A stretch of 11,829 nucleotides of DNA from Methylococcaceae bacterium (GTDB lineage: Bacteria; Pseudomonadota; Gammaproteobacteria; Methylococcales; Methylomonadaceae), in assembly GCA_005779525.1 (NCBI GenBank), contig SXIZ01000040.1, positions 1 to 11,829 on the forward strand, written 5' to 3'. Positions 1-9,000 of this stretch are shown piece after piece. Position 1 is the first letter of the stretch. The number at the start of each line of letters is the position of its first letter. A program made the position numbers and the translations under genes. The notes beneath the pieces were generated by a model. The model saw only the letters and a program-made list of their open reading frames with translations, did not search any database and was not told the origin of the DNA.

Positions 1-14
1 AACATGCCTATAAA

Positions 15-134
15 TCAACTTTGTAGTTTCTGCGCTGGGCTTAAGTTTAAAGGATTGCAAGTACTCTCAGCTAAACTATGTTGGCTAAATAACAGCCACG
101 CAACCACAACAGCGGTTTGATAAAAATGACGCAT
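15..134 (-). CDS. Short reading frame with signal peptide; possibly the 5' end of a broken secreted-protein gene
   Basis: This 39-codon frame was found by reading the minus strand directly. It starts at ATG (134-132), preceded by AAGGTG four to five bases upstream, a credible ribosome-binding site. The product begins MRHFYQTAVVVAWLLF and continues to S-L-A, a typical Sec signal peptide (charged start, hydrophobic core, small residues at about 20-22). A short Cys-containing mature part (ESTCNPLNLSP...) follows before TGA at 17-15. A good start signal plus a signal peptide on such a short product suggests either a tiny exported peptide or the head of a longer gene cut by a premature stop. The window ends 14 bases later, so these cannot be separated. 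The mature part is not recognisable to me. Confidence 0.4.
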   Translation of the reverse strand: MRHFYQTAVVVAWLLFSQHSLAESTCNPLNLSPAQKLQS

Positions 135-176
135 ATTTCACCTTAAATCTGCATATATTTATTTGGACAAGCACGG

Positions 177-252
177 TAGGTTGGATTGAACAGCGTGAAG
201 CCCAACATTCGAAGCCACGATTGTTGGGTTTCGCTAGACTCTACCCAACCTA
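177..252. repeat. Hairpin-forming interspersed repeat (REP/MITE-like, GGTTGG...CCAACC type)
   Basis: The ends are inverted copies: TAGGTTGG at 177-184 matches CCAACCTA at 245-252. A second inner pair is GAAGCCCAACA (197-207) against TGTTGGGTTTC (222-232), with one G-T type mismatch. The whole element therefore folds into a long interrupted stem with a ~14-base loop. Many proteobacterial and cyanobacterial genomes carry dispersed non-coding hairpins with this TAGGTTGGGTTG...AAACCCAACA pattern. I recognise the pattern, but only one clear copy lies here, so its repeated nature is an inference. It contains no reading frame and could act as a transcript-end structure between the leftward frame ending at 15 and the rightward regulator. 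Confidence 0.65.
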
Positions 253-690
253 ATAGCTTATTAGTGAGCCATTGGGATATTACATAGCAAGAGAAGAAAT
301 TTTACTAGCTGCTAATAATGACAGCTAGGCAAGTGTATTATAACTAAATATAATAAAAGAATTTTATTTAGATTGAGCATAATTATCCAAACGATCAATG
401 TTGATAAATTTTCAGTGTAGCTGGAATTTTCTGGTGTAGATTTTAAAGGTGCAAATTGCTAAAGGGTTGTTTTAACAGATAGAGATAACAGGTTGGGTAA
501 CATTCACCCATTCGGAATAGCCTTGAATATCAGTCAGGTTTGAGTTGAGTTGAGTGCGTTTCGATAAAAACTAGCTTCAAGCTGTTGTGCGATTTTATGC
601 AACTAAACTCCATGGTGGTAGCAGTTTACTATTAGAGATATTCAGCACCCTGTAAATATTCGCAGCTATATTTTTTATGGATTTAGGCAT
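253..690. other. A+T-rich non-coding stretch upstream of the LuxR-type gene
   Basis: There is no convincing gene on either strand; a 77-codon minus-strand frame at 595-828 has no family resemblance and overlaps the regulator. Small structures seen are TAGCTG (306-311) paired with CAGCTA (322-327), three tandem TTGAG units (540-554), and an 11-base odd palindrome AGCTTCAAGCT (573-583). AT-rich runs resembling -10 boxes occur around 335-360, without a matching -35 box I would defend. No classical lux-box palindrome was found. Confidence 0.5.
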
Positions 691-1403
691 ATGGTGATTA
701 AAACATGGTTGGAAGAGCAATGGCAACGATTGCTGAGTGCTAGTACACGCAAGAAGAGCTGTCGCAGCATTTAATTCAAACGGCAGAAGGTTTAGAGTTT
801 GAATATTGTTCGTTTGTGTTGCGTGCACCTTATCCGTTAACAGCGCCTAAAACCTTTATATCCAGTAATTATCCCGAGGCTTGGCAGCAAAGCTATTCTG
901 CGCACAATTATTTGCAACATGATCCGGTGGTACAACACTGTTGCCGTTCGCTGTTACCTGTGGCATGGTCAGGTGAGCACACAGACTCGGATTTTTGGGC
1001 AGAGGCAAGTGCTCATGGCATTAAACACGGTTGGGCGCAAAGTTATCGTAATCCACAAAATTTTTCGGGCATGCTGAGTCTGGCAAGACCCTCTGAGCCT
1101 ATGAGTGCGGCAGAATTGACCGAGAAAAATGCGGCCTTGGCTTGGCTAACGCAAATCGCAGTTGCAGGTTTTTATCCGATGCTGAGTTCGAAAATGTCAT
1201 CAGGAGAAAAAATGCTGCTGACTGCCAAAGAAAAAGAGCTGCTGCGTTGGACTGCCGATGGCAAGTCAGTCGAGCAGATAGCGGAGATTTTGCATATTAG
1301 CGAACGCACTGTTACCTTCCACATGCAACATGTGTTAGATAAATTGGGAGCACCGAATAAAGTGTCTGCGGCTGTTCAAGCGGTACTTTTGGGGTTGCTT
1401 TAA
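691..1403 (+). pseudogene. LuxR-family AHL-responsive regulator, frameshifted near its N-terminus
   Basis: The protein has an N-terminal autoinducer-binding domain and a C-terminal LuxR/GerE helix-turn-helix. Translation from ATG 691 gives MVIKTWLEEQWQRLLSAST, then runs off-frame into TAA at 769-771. The rest of the domain (QEELSQHLIQTAEGLEF...) continues in the next frame, open from 744. Adding one base near 740-750 joins them into 237 residues, normal for LuxR. The longest single frame starts at GTG 816 (195 residues) and lacks the first ~42 residues. In that numbering the ligand-pocket residues W23, Y27, D36, P37 and W51 keep the spacing of TraR W57/Y61/D70/P71/W85. The helix-turn-helix spans about 134-190. 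Known relatives bind AHLs and then bind DNA as dimers. No luxI is visible, so this may be a 'solo'. A sequencing error, pseudogenisation or a shortened active protein are all possible. Confidence 0.8.
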
Positions 1404-1647
1404 GTTGCAAATGGGTAAATTAATGACAGTTTAAGTTAAAACATCAAACCCAAGTTACTCGTTATGTCGCAACAGTGAGTTTTCTTGCATGCGCCCTGCC
1501 CCTCCAGCACCACCCCAACAACATCCCCTGCTGAAAATTCAACACCCCACTTACCAGCAGCGCTATAAGTCACTGATGCATATAAACCCTGAATGGTAAG
1601 CTAATTGCTTTGTTTTAGATTAACGCCTTTAACTACTAAACGTTTAC
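1404..1647. other. Non-coding gap before the sulfatase gene, with one inverted repeat
   Basis: These 244 bases must hold the sulfatase promoter. I see a 7-base inverted repeat, CTTACCA (1550-1556) and TGGTAAG (1594-1600), 37 bases apart and about 50-100 bases before the sulfatase start. The spacing is long and the arms short, so it may be chance. No clear rho-independent terminator follows the LuxR-type gene, and no Shine-Dalgarno sequence precedes the ATG at 1648. Confidence 0.3.
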
Positions 1648-3567
1648 ATGCTTAAATTAAAACTCACCCCACAACTCGCTTTGCTACCCTCCACGCTGAA
1701 TTCTGCTATGCACCTAGCTTGCGCAGGTATGGGCATCAGTATGCTCAGCGCTTGCGCCTTGGCCCCTGAGCAGCCACAGGTAGCGAAGCGACCTAATATT
1801 TTGTATATCGTCGCTGACGATTTGGGCTATTCCGACATCAGCGCTTTTGGGGGTGAAATCCAAACGCCAAATCTCGATGCCTTAGTCCAGAGCGGACGAA
1901 TTTTGAGTAATTACCATACCTCCACGGTTTGCGCAGTGACGCGGGCGATGTTGTATTCTGGCACCGATCACCATCTGGTGGGCGAAGGTACGATGGGCGC
2001 ACCCAACGATGAGCGTAAGGGTTTGCCGGGGTATGAAGGTTATTTGAATAATCGGGCGTTAAGTATTGCAGAGTTATTGCAGGATGCAGGTTATCACACG
2101 TATATTGCGGGTAAATGGCATTTAGGCTCGAAGATTCATGCCGTGGAAGATAAAACCCCGGATCAATGGGGCTTTGAGCGTTCGTTTACCTTGCTCGGCG
2201 GAGCCACGGATAATCATTTTGGACATGATACCGCGACCGCTAAAACTTATACCGAAAATGGTCAGTTTGTCAGCCTGCCAGCCACTGATAGCAAGGGTCA
2301 AGCGTGGTATGACAGCAATGTGTATACCCAAAAACTGATCCATTATATCGACGAACAACGCCAGGACGGCAAACCTTTTGCCGCGTTCGCCACGTTTACT
2401 TCACCACATTGGCCTTTGCAGGTACCTGAGCCTTGGCTAAGTCAGTATCATGGCGTATATGATGTGGGCTATGACGTTATTCGGCAGCAACGTTTAGCTA
2501 AACAACAACAGCTAGGCTTTGTGCCACGCGATTATCAACATCCTAGCCAAGCTCGGCCCAATAAGCTGAAACCCACCCCGGCAACGCCTAACTTTGCTAG
2601 TGCAAACGCAAGTTTTATCAATGCCGATAGTGTGTTACAGGCGCGCACTGAGAATGTGGATTATGGCGCCGATGCTGCCAATCCTAATTGGGAGAGTTTA
2701 ACGCCAGAACAAAAACGTACGCAGGCCCGCTATATGGAGCTCTATGCCGGGATGGTGTCCAATCTAGATTACAACATAGGTTTATTAATTCAGCATTTGA
2801 AAGACATCGGGCAGTATGACAATACCTTTATCATGTTCCATTCTGATAACGGCGCAGAAGGCAGCCCCATTAGCCCCGAACAAGAAGCGGCGAATAACCA
2901 AAACTTTGGCAACTTGGGTAAAGACCAAACATTAAACCCAGCAGGGACGCCCAAAACCTATGTGCAATACGGTAAACGCTGGGCCGAAGTTAGCGCCACC
3001 CCGTTTCGGCTTTTTAAAGGCTTTACCACGGAAGGGGGTACTTCAGTACCGACGATTGTACATTTACCCGGCCAAACCCAAGCCCAGCCAGCGATTACTG
3101 AATTTGCGCATGTCCGTGATGCCGCACCCACTATATTAGAACTGGCCGGGATTGTTGCCCCCAGCACCCCTGCGTCCGAACAAGGTGTTAATGGGGTGTC
3201 TTTGGTGAGTTATAAAAATCGTACAGTGTATCCAATCACTGGGCATTCCTTTCTCCAACAATTACAAGATCAAAGCACTGCCCCGTTACATACCGAGGCC
3301 GTTGGTGAAGAACAATATGGCCGCGCCTATCTTCGTAGCGGCCCATGGAAACTGTTATGGACTGAGCCGCCCGCTGGACCTACCGATGGGCATTGGCAGT
3401 TGTATGATATTGTGAATGATCGCGCGGAAACTAACGACGTAGCAGCGCAACATCCTGACATTGTTAAGCGTCTTTATGAGCAATGGCAAAGCTATATGCA
3501 CGCTAGCGGTGGTTTTTTAGCGAAAAAACCTGGCTCCAGTGGTCGCCGAAATCCACCCGTGCGTTAA
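1648..3567 (+). CDS. Sulfatase (arylsulfatase-like, PF00884), predicted lipoprotein
   Basis: This 639-residue enzyme hydrolyses sulfate esters using a formylglycine made from an active-site Cys. Its N-terminus has Lys3 and Lys5, a hydrophobic stretch and the lipobox L-S-A-C with Cys36, predicting lipidation and location outside the cytoplasm. The ATG at 1648 is preferred because later Met codons would lose the positive charges. Sulfatase landmarks are in order: metal ligands D57-D58 (VADDLG), C95-x3-R99, G-K156-W-H158-LG, H254 in SPHW, D400-N401, and K457. The motif C95-A-V-T-R departs from the usual C-x-P/A-x-R by having Val at the third position. Residues ~265-345 form a low-similarity Ala/Pro/Asn-rich segment. 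The gene is followed after two bases by its likely activating enzyme. The substrate cannot be told from sequence. Confidence 0.92.
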   Translation: MLKLKLTPQLALLPSTLNSAMHLACAGMGISMLSACALAPEQPQVAKRPNILYIVADDLGYSDISAFGGEIQTPNLDALVQSGRILSNYHTSTVCAVTRAMLYSGTDHHLVGEGTMGAPNDERKGLPGYEGYLNNRALSIAELLQDAGYHTYIAGKWHLGSKIHAVEDKTPDQWGFERSFTLLGGATDNHFGHDTATAKTYTENGQFVSLPATDSKGQAWYDSNVYTQKLIHYIDEQRQDGKPFAAFATFTSPHWPLQVPEPWLSQYHGVYDVGYDVIRQQRLAKQQQLGFVPRDYQHPSQARPNKLKPTPATPNFASANASFINADSVLQARTENVDYGADAANPNWESLTPEQKRTQARYMELYAGMVSNLDYNIGLLIQHLKDIGQYDNTFIMFHSDNGAEGSPISPEQEAANNQNFGNLGKDQTLNPAGTPKTYVQYGKRWAEVSATPFRLFKGFTTEGGTSVPTIVHLPGQTQAQPAITEFAHVRDAAPTILELAGIVAPSTPASEQGVNGVSLVSYKNRTVYPITGHSFLQQLQDQSTAPLHTEAVGEEQYGRAYLRSGPWKLLWTEPPAGPTDGHWQLYDIVNDRAETNDVAAQHPDIVKRLYEQWQSYMHASGGFLAKKPGSSGRRNPPVR

Positions 3568-3569
3568 CG

Positions 3570-4562
3570 ATGCTACGTCTGCTTAGCGCTACCTTGCTCC
3601 TATGCTTAACTAGCCTACACACTTTGTATGCTGCGAGCGCGCTAGGTAATGCCGCGCTATGTTCGCAGTACTCGGGTTTACCTGCCGACTGGCAAACCGA
3701 AACCCGGGCAGGCATGGAGGCTATTCCAGAGGGTGAATTTTTATTGGGGACTAATTTGGGCTATGCTGAAGAGCGCATCGAAGTAAAAACTAACGTTAAA
3801 GCTTTTTGGATAGATCAAACCGAAGTGACCGTCGCGCAGTTTGCGAGCTTTGTTGAGGCCACAGGCTATGTGACCGAAGCTGAGCACGAAGGTGGTGGCG
3901 CGGTGTTTCGCATTCCACGACGCGAAGAACTACAACAACGGGAATTTCTTTGGTGGCAGTATGTTAAAGGGGCCAATTGGCGCCATCCCCAAGGTCCAAA
4001 CACGCTGGCACAGGTAAACCACCCGGTCACGCTGGTGACCTTTACCGATGCGCTCGCGTATGCGCATTGGCTGGGACATGATCTCCCCAGTGAAGCTGAA
4101 TGGGAATATGCTGCTAAAGCTGGGGTTCAAGATCGAGATATCGAAAAAGAACCACGCGATGCCCAGGGCGTACCACAAGCAAATTTTTGGCAAGGGCATT
4201 TTCCTCTGGAAAACACACTAGAAGACGGACATCAAGGGGTCGCGCCAGTGGGTTGTTTTGCGGCGAATAATTTTGGCTTGTACGATATGCTGGGCAACGT
4301 CTGGGAGCAAACTCTGGATATTTATCGTTCCGGCCATAGTTTGTATCCCGACCCCAAGGCCGCAGAACTTCCAGCAACTGTACCGGAGTCTAGGGTAATT
4401 AAAGGCGGGTCCCATCTTTGCGCGCAAGATTATTGTGTGCGTTATCGCCCTTCGGCGCGTGAAGCTCATGAAGCGAATCTGCCTATGGGGCATATCGGGT
4501 TTCGTACTGTCTGGCGCGAACCTGGTGATACTGAGGATTGGTTTACCGCACTTTGGCATTAA
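3570..4562 (+). CDS. Formylglycine-generating enzyme (SUMF1/FGE family) with signal peptide
   Basis: FGE oxidises the Cys of a sulfatase C-x-P/A-x-R motif to formylglycine with O2 and copper. This 330-residue protein has the C-type-lectin-like FGE fold signatures: IPEGEFLLGT (52-61), W80-x3-T84-E85-V-T (start of the core), LPSEAEWEYAA (172-182), GNVWEQT (242-248), and KGGSHLCAQDYCVRYR at 278-293. The pair C284-x4-C289 matches the catalytic, copper-binding Cys pair of human (C336/C341) and mycobacterial FGE, so it should be active rather than an EgtB- or PvdO-like relative. A Sec signal peptide is evident (R3, then a Leu-rich core, likely cleavage near A21-A24). The start lies two bases after the sulfatase stop with no Shine-Dalgarno sequence, which suggests translational coupling. 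The neighbouring sulfatase is the obvious substrate. Confidence 0.9.
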   Translation: MLRLLSATLLLCLTSLHTLYAASALGNAALCSQYSGLPADWQTETRAGMEAIPEGEFLLGTNLGYAEERIEVKTNVKAFWIDQTEVTVAQFASFVEATGYVTEAEHEGGGAVFRIPRREELQQREFLWWQYVKGANWRHPQGPNTLAQVNHPVTLVTFTDALAYAHWLGHDLPSEAEWEYAAKAGVQDRDIEKEPRDAQGVPQANFWQGHFPLENTLEDGHQGVAPVGCFAANNFGLYDMLGNVWEQTLDIYRSGHSLYPDPKAAELPATVPESRVIKGGSHLCAQDYCVRYRPSAREAHEANLPMGHIGFRTVWREPGDTEDWFTALWH

Positions 4563-4621
4563 GGCGGTACTAGGATTTATCTTAAAAGAAGGTGATCCCA
4601 TCTCCAATCAAGAAAGCCAGG

Positions 4622-6085
4622 TTATTGCCATCCGCCCCCTAAGGCTTTATAGAGTGCTAAATTGCTCTTGATCCAATCCAATTCATTTGCAATTTGTTGG
4701 GAGCGCAAATCGTCCCAATTTAAATGATTTTGCAGCACGGGTTTTAAATCTGACTCGCCTTCATTAAACATGGCAATTGCAAGTGTTGCACTACGCTCTG
4801 CAGTTTGCGTTGCGGCTTGTAAGGTCTCGCGCTTTTTTTGTAACTGGGTTAGGGAAGATAAGGCATCTGCAACTTCGCGCAAGGCCAGTGTGACTGATTT
4901 TTCGTAGAGCGTTTGCGCTTCTTCTAATTGTGCCCGATGCGCCGTGATATTCGAGGCGATACGCCCCATTTGAAACACTGGTAACGAGATCCGTGGGCCA
5001 AAACCATAGAAACCACTGGTCATATTGGCGAAATTACTTAATTCCTGACTTTGCAAGCCAACATTACCCGTTAAGGCTAACTTTGGAAATTGCTCGGCAA
5101 TCGCCACCCCAAGTAATTCAGACGCTGCCGCCAACTTGCGTTCGGCTAGCCGGATATCAGGACGCCGCCGTAATAGCTCTGCAGGTAATCCTAAAGGCAC
5201 TTGCGGTGCTGCGGGCAATTGCGATGCAGCACGTAAACGCTTTGCTAATGCATCTGTTTTAAGCCCACAAAGATATTCCAATTGATGCTGTGCAGTTGCA
5301 ATTTTAATCTGTAGCGCTGGAAATTTACTGCGTAAATTTTGTAACAGTAAGTCAGCCTCCTGCTTCTCCAGTAACGTCACTAAACCTTCTGCATAAGCCA
5401 CCTCACCTAGATGTTGCAAAATGGTGAGTTGTTCTTGTTGATGCTGCAGAATGCTTTCTTGCTGCTGCAAACTGAGCCAAGAAAAATACAGCTGCGCCAC
5501 CTCCGAGGTTAAACTGACTTGCACATCGCGCTGACTTTCTAATGCAGCTTCCGCGAGGGCCATGGCAGCTTGTTGCTGCCGCTGAATGCCGCCAAACAGG
5601 TCGAGTTCCCAATTGCTATCAAAGCCCGCGCGAAAAATATCAAATGGCGTACCTAAAGGACCTAAACCCGGGCCATTGGGGCCACCCCCTGAAGTTGCGG
5701 ATCCGAGTACCCCTTGTAAGGAGTTAGGACTGATACGTTGGCGTTGATAGACACTTGCAGCAGCGACTTCCGGCCAAAATCGCGCTTCTACACTTTGGAT
5801 GGCTGCGCGGGCGTTGCGCAGTCTGGCCTTAGTCGCCTGGATATCTAAATTTTGTGCCAAAGCACTGGCTATCAACGTATTTAACTGCGGATCGCTAAAG
5901 CCTTGCCACCAATGCGCTAGCTCAACATTGACCGCGCCGACTTGGACTGAGGGTGGCGTCCACTGCTCGGGTAATGGCAGTTTCGGCGTTTGATAATCCG
6001 GCCCAACGGTAATGCAACCACTTAACAACAGCGACCCAAGCACCACTAAACGACAATACGTAGAAACGTTATTCATGCGCTGCAT
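4622..6085 (-). CDS. RND efflux outer membrane factor, NodT/OprM-type lipoprotein
   Basis: This 487-residue protein is the trimeric outer membrane channel of a tripartite efflux pump. Its N-terminus has a short signal with lipobox L-L-S-G-C (Cys24), followed by VGPDYQTP, the usual opening of NodT-family factors. Two OEP-type repeats follow; the DIFRAGFDSNWELDLFGG segment near 165, a RRRPDIR motif and the ending NLALYKALGGGW are all typical. Translation may start at ATG 6085 or ATG 6076. The longer start overlaps the permease stop by 17 bases, the shorter one as ATGAATAA; neither has a strong Shine-Dalgarno sequence, so coupling to the permease is likely. It is the last gene of the operon and converges on the FGE gene with only 59 bases between. 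Confidence 0.92.
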   Translation of the reverse strand: MQRMNNVSTYCRLVVLGSLLLSGCITVGPDYQTPKLPLPEQWTPPSVQVGAVNVELAHWWQGFSDPQLNTLIASALAQNLDIQATKARLRNARAAIQSVEARFWPEVAAASVYQRQRISPNSLQGVLGSATSGGGPNGPGLGPLGTPFDIFRAGFDSNWELDLFGGIQRQQQAAMALAEAALESQRDVQVSLTSEVAQLYFSWLSLQQQESILQHQQEQLTILQHLGEVAYAEGLVTLLEKQEADLLLQNLRSKFPALQIKIATAQHQLEYLCGLKTDALAKRLRAASQLPAAPQVPLGLPAELLRRRPDIRLAERKLAAASELLGVAIAEQFPKLALTGNVGLQSQELSNFANMTSGFYGFGPRISLPVFQMGRIASNITAHRAQLEEAQTLYEKSVTLALREVADALSSLTQLQKKRETLQAATQTAERSATLAIAMFNEGESDLKPVLQNHLNWDDLRSQQIANELDWIKSNLALYKALGGGWQ

Positions 6086-9000
6086 AATCTACTTTAAACC
6101 ATGTGGCGTATAACGCCGGGAGAAATAAGAGCGTGAGTACGGTGGCGACCAGCAAGCCGCCCATAATCGACACGGCCATGGGACCCCAAAATACACTTTG
6201 GGTTAAGGGTATCATCCCCAAAATAGCGGCAGCTGCTGTCAATAATATCGGACGTAAACGCCGCAATGCCGCATCGATAATGGCTTGCTGCGCTGACGTT
6301 CCGCTTGCAATATCAGTGTCAATCTGATCAACCAAAATCACTGAATTACGCATAATCATTCCCGCAAGCGCAATCACCCCCAAGGTTGCCACAAAGCCAA
6401 AAGGCACATGCATGATTAACAATATTAAAGCAACACCAATTAAACCAAGCGGTGCCGTTAATAAGACCATGAGCGTACGTTGCAGACTATGTAATTGCAA
6501 CATTAACAGGGTGGTGATCGTGAACAGCATCAACGGCATAATCGCATTGATAGACTCCTGCGCCTTACTACTGCTTTCCACAGCGCCGCCTGCTTCGATA
6601 CGATAGCCATCCGGCAATTTCGCCCGGATGGCGGTGAGCATAGGTATAATTTGGGCGGTCACATCCGGCGCTTGCTGGTTACCCACAACATCACCGCGAA
6701 CGGTAAACACCGGAAACCGATCACGACGCCAAATAATACCGTCTTCAAACGTATGGTGGATAGTCACTAATTGCTCCAAAGGCACAGCGGGGCCTTTAGG
6801 CGTATGAATATAAAATTCACCTACTCGCGATGGATCTGAACGATATTGCGCTTCAGCTCGTGCTAATACTTTAATTAATTTATTATTTTCTCGATATTCG
6901 GTAATTTCATAGCCCGAGAGCGCTGCTTGTAAGAGCAAGCCAATATCTTGTGAGCTGATACCTAAGCCCCTGATCTTATCTAAATCTACTTCGTGATGTA
7001 AAATTTTGCTCTGTTCGCCCCAATCTAAATGCACATCTTGCATTGCGGGATTTTGGCGTACAATCGCGGCGACCTCTTCGGCAATTTTCCGAGTTTGCTG
7101 GTGATCCGGGCCACTCACGCGAAACTGCACCGGAAAACCCACCGGGGGACCATTCTCTAAGCGGTTCACCCGAGCACGCAAGACGGTGAAATCCTGCTGG
7201 GCAAAGGCAGTTTGCAAGCGACGCATTACCCGCTCACGCGCCTCTAAATCTTTGGTTAAGATCACTAATTGTGCAAAATTATCGTGTTGTAACTGCTGAT
7301 CTAACGGTAAGTAAAATCGTGTAGAGCCTGTGCCAACATAAGTCACATAGTTTTTAACATCGGCATCTGCTTGCAGCAATTGTTCAACTTTTTGCGCTTG
7401 ACTGCCACTGGCGATAATTGAAACACCCTGCGGTAACCAAAGATCCACTAATAACTCCGGTCGATCAGAATACGGAAAGAATTGCTGTTCGACCTGACGA
7501 AATAACGTGACTGCACCGATAAAAGTAAGCAAGGTGATTAATAATACACTCCGGCGATAACGCAAACTCAGCTGCAGTAAGCGGCGAAAAATTCGATAGA
7601 TGCCACCTTGATAAGCGTCTTGTTCATGCTGCTGAGCATGAGTCGCATACTCCGGCAAGATTTTGAAGCCGATAAATGGCGTAAAAATAACCGCGACAAC
7701 CCAAGACGCAATTAAGGCAATACCTACCACTTCAAAAATACTAATACAGTATTCCCCGGCTGACGACTTGGCAAAACCAACGGGCATAAAGCCCGCGACA
7801 CTGACTAAGGTGCCTGTTAACATTGGAAAGGCCGTGGATCGATACGCAAAGGTCGCCGCTTTAAAGCGATCCCACCCCTGTTCCATTTTGACCACCATCA
7901 TTTCCACGGAAATAATCGCATCATCGACTAACAAGCCTAACGCGATAATCAACGCGCCTAAGGAAATCCGATGTAAATCAATTCCACAGATTTTCATCAC
8001 TAAGAATGTGATAGCAAGCACCAATGGGATAGATAACGCTACCACCAAACCCGTGCGCCAGCCTAATGACAGAAAACTGACACTCAATACGATGACTATT
8101 GCTTCGCCCAAGGTTTTCATAAATTCGTTGATCGAATTTTTTACCACTTGCGGTTGATCCGAAACCTTATGGATTTCAATCCCCGCGGGCAGATGCGCAT
8201 TTAAGCGAGCGATATCCTGTTCTAAATGCTGCCCTAGTTTTAAAATATCCCCCCCTTTGCGCATACTGATGGCTAAACCGATGGCAGGTTCACCGTTGTA
8301 GCGAAATTGTGGAGTGGGAGGATCGGCGTAGCCTCGATAAATCGTTGAAATATCCCCCAAACGAAATTGGCGATTGTTAGCGACAAACCCTAACTCGCGC
8401 AAGGCCTCCACCGATTGCAGATCGCCTGACACTCGCATTCGAATGGCGTCAGTCGCGCCATTGATTTGGCCTGCAGGATTCATGGTATTTTGCTGATGCA
8501 CGATATTAGCGATAATAATCGGATCGATGCCAATCGTGGCGAATTTATGCAATGAAAATTCTATGAAGATTTTTTCTTCCTGCACACCCAAAAGATCTAC
8601 TTTAGCAACATCGGGAATACGCAAAAACTCTTGACGGACTTCATCGACCTTCTCCTTTAACTCCGCATGACTGAAGCCATCGGCAGTAAAAGCGTAAATC
8701 GTGCCGTAGGTATCACCAAACTCATCATTAAAAAACGGCCCATACACGCCTTCAGGTAATTCATGGCGAATATCTCCAAGCTTTTTGCGTACTTGATACC
8801 AGGCATTAGGGACATTAGTGGCAGGTTCACTTTCTTTTAAAAAGACAAAGATAAAACTCTTACCGGATTTAGAATAACTTTGCACATAGTCTAAACCGGG
8901 AATTTCCTGTAGTTTTTTCTCCATACGATCAGTGACTTGCAATTCCATTTCTTTGGCGGTAGCACCAGGCCATTCTGCAGTAACGACCATGGTTTTAATG

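Noticed and set aside
540..554. Three tandem TTGAG units
   Set aside because: The run is too short to call a repeat array and has no unit spacing or wider context suggesting CRISPR or a phase-variable tract.
253..690. lux-box operator or divergent luxI-like gene near the LuxR-type regulator
   Set aside because: No 20-base palindrome with CT-N12-AG-like symmetry and no AHL-synthase sequence could be seen.
595..828. 77-codon minus-strand open frame overlapping the start of the LuxR-type gene
   Set aside because: It has no signal, motif or ribosome-binding site, and covers the reconstructed coding region of the regulator.
1550..1600. CTTACCA/TGGTAAG inverted repeat as an operator for the sulfatase unit
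   Set aside because: Seven-base arms 37 bases apart are easily expected by chance; it is noted in the intergenic entry only.
4218..4607. 129-codon minus-strand open frame opposite the FGE gene
   Set aside because: It overlaps an FGE with all catalytic motifs; the antisense product has no recognisable domain.
4563..4621. Possible bidirectional terminator between the convergent FGE and outer membrane factor genes
   Set aside because: I found no stem of useful length followed by a T-run on either strand.
7663..8157. Long (164-codon) plus-strand open frame inside the RND permease gene
   Set aside because: It is the reverse-strand shadow of a well-conserved permease region; its translation is rich in Ile, Thr, Lys and Asn, resembles no family, and has no ribosome-binding site.
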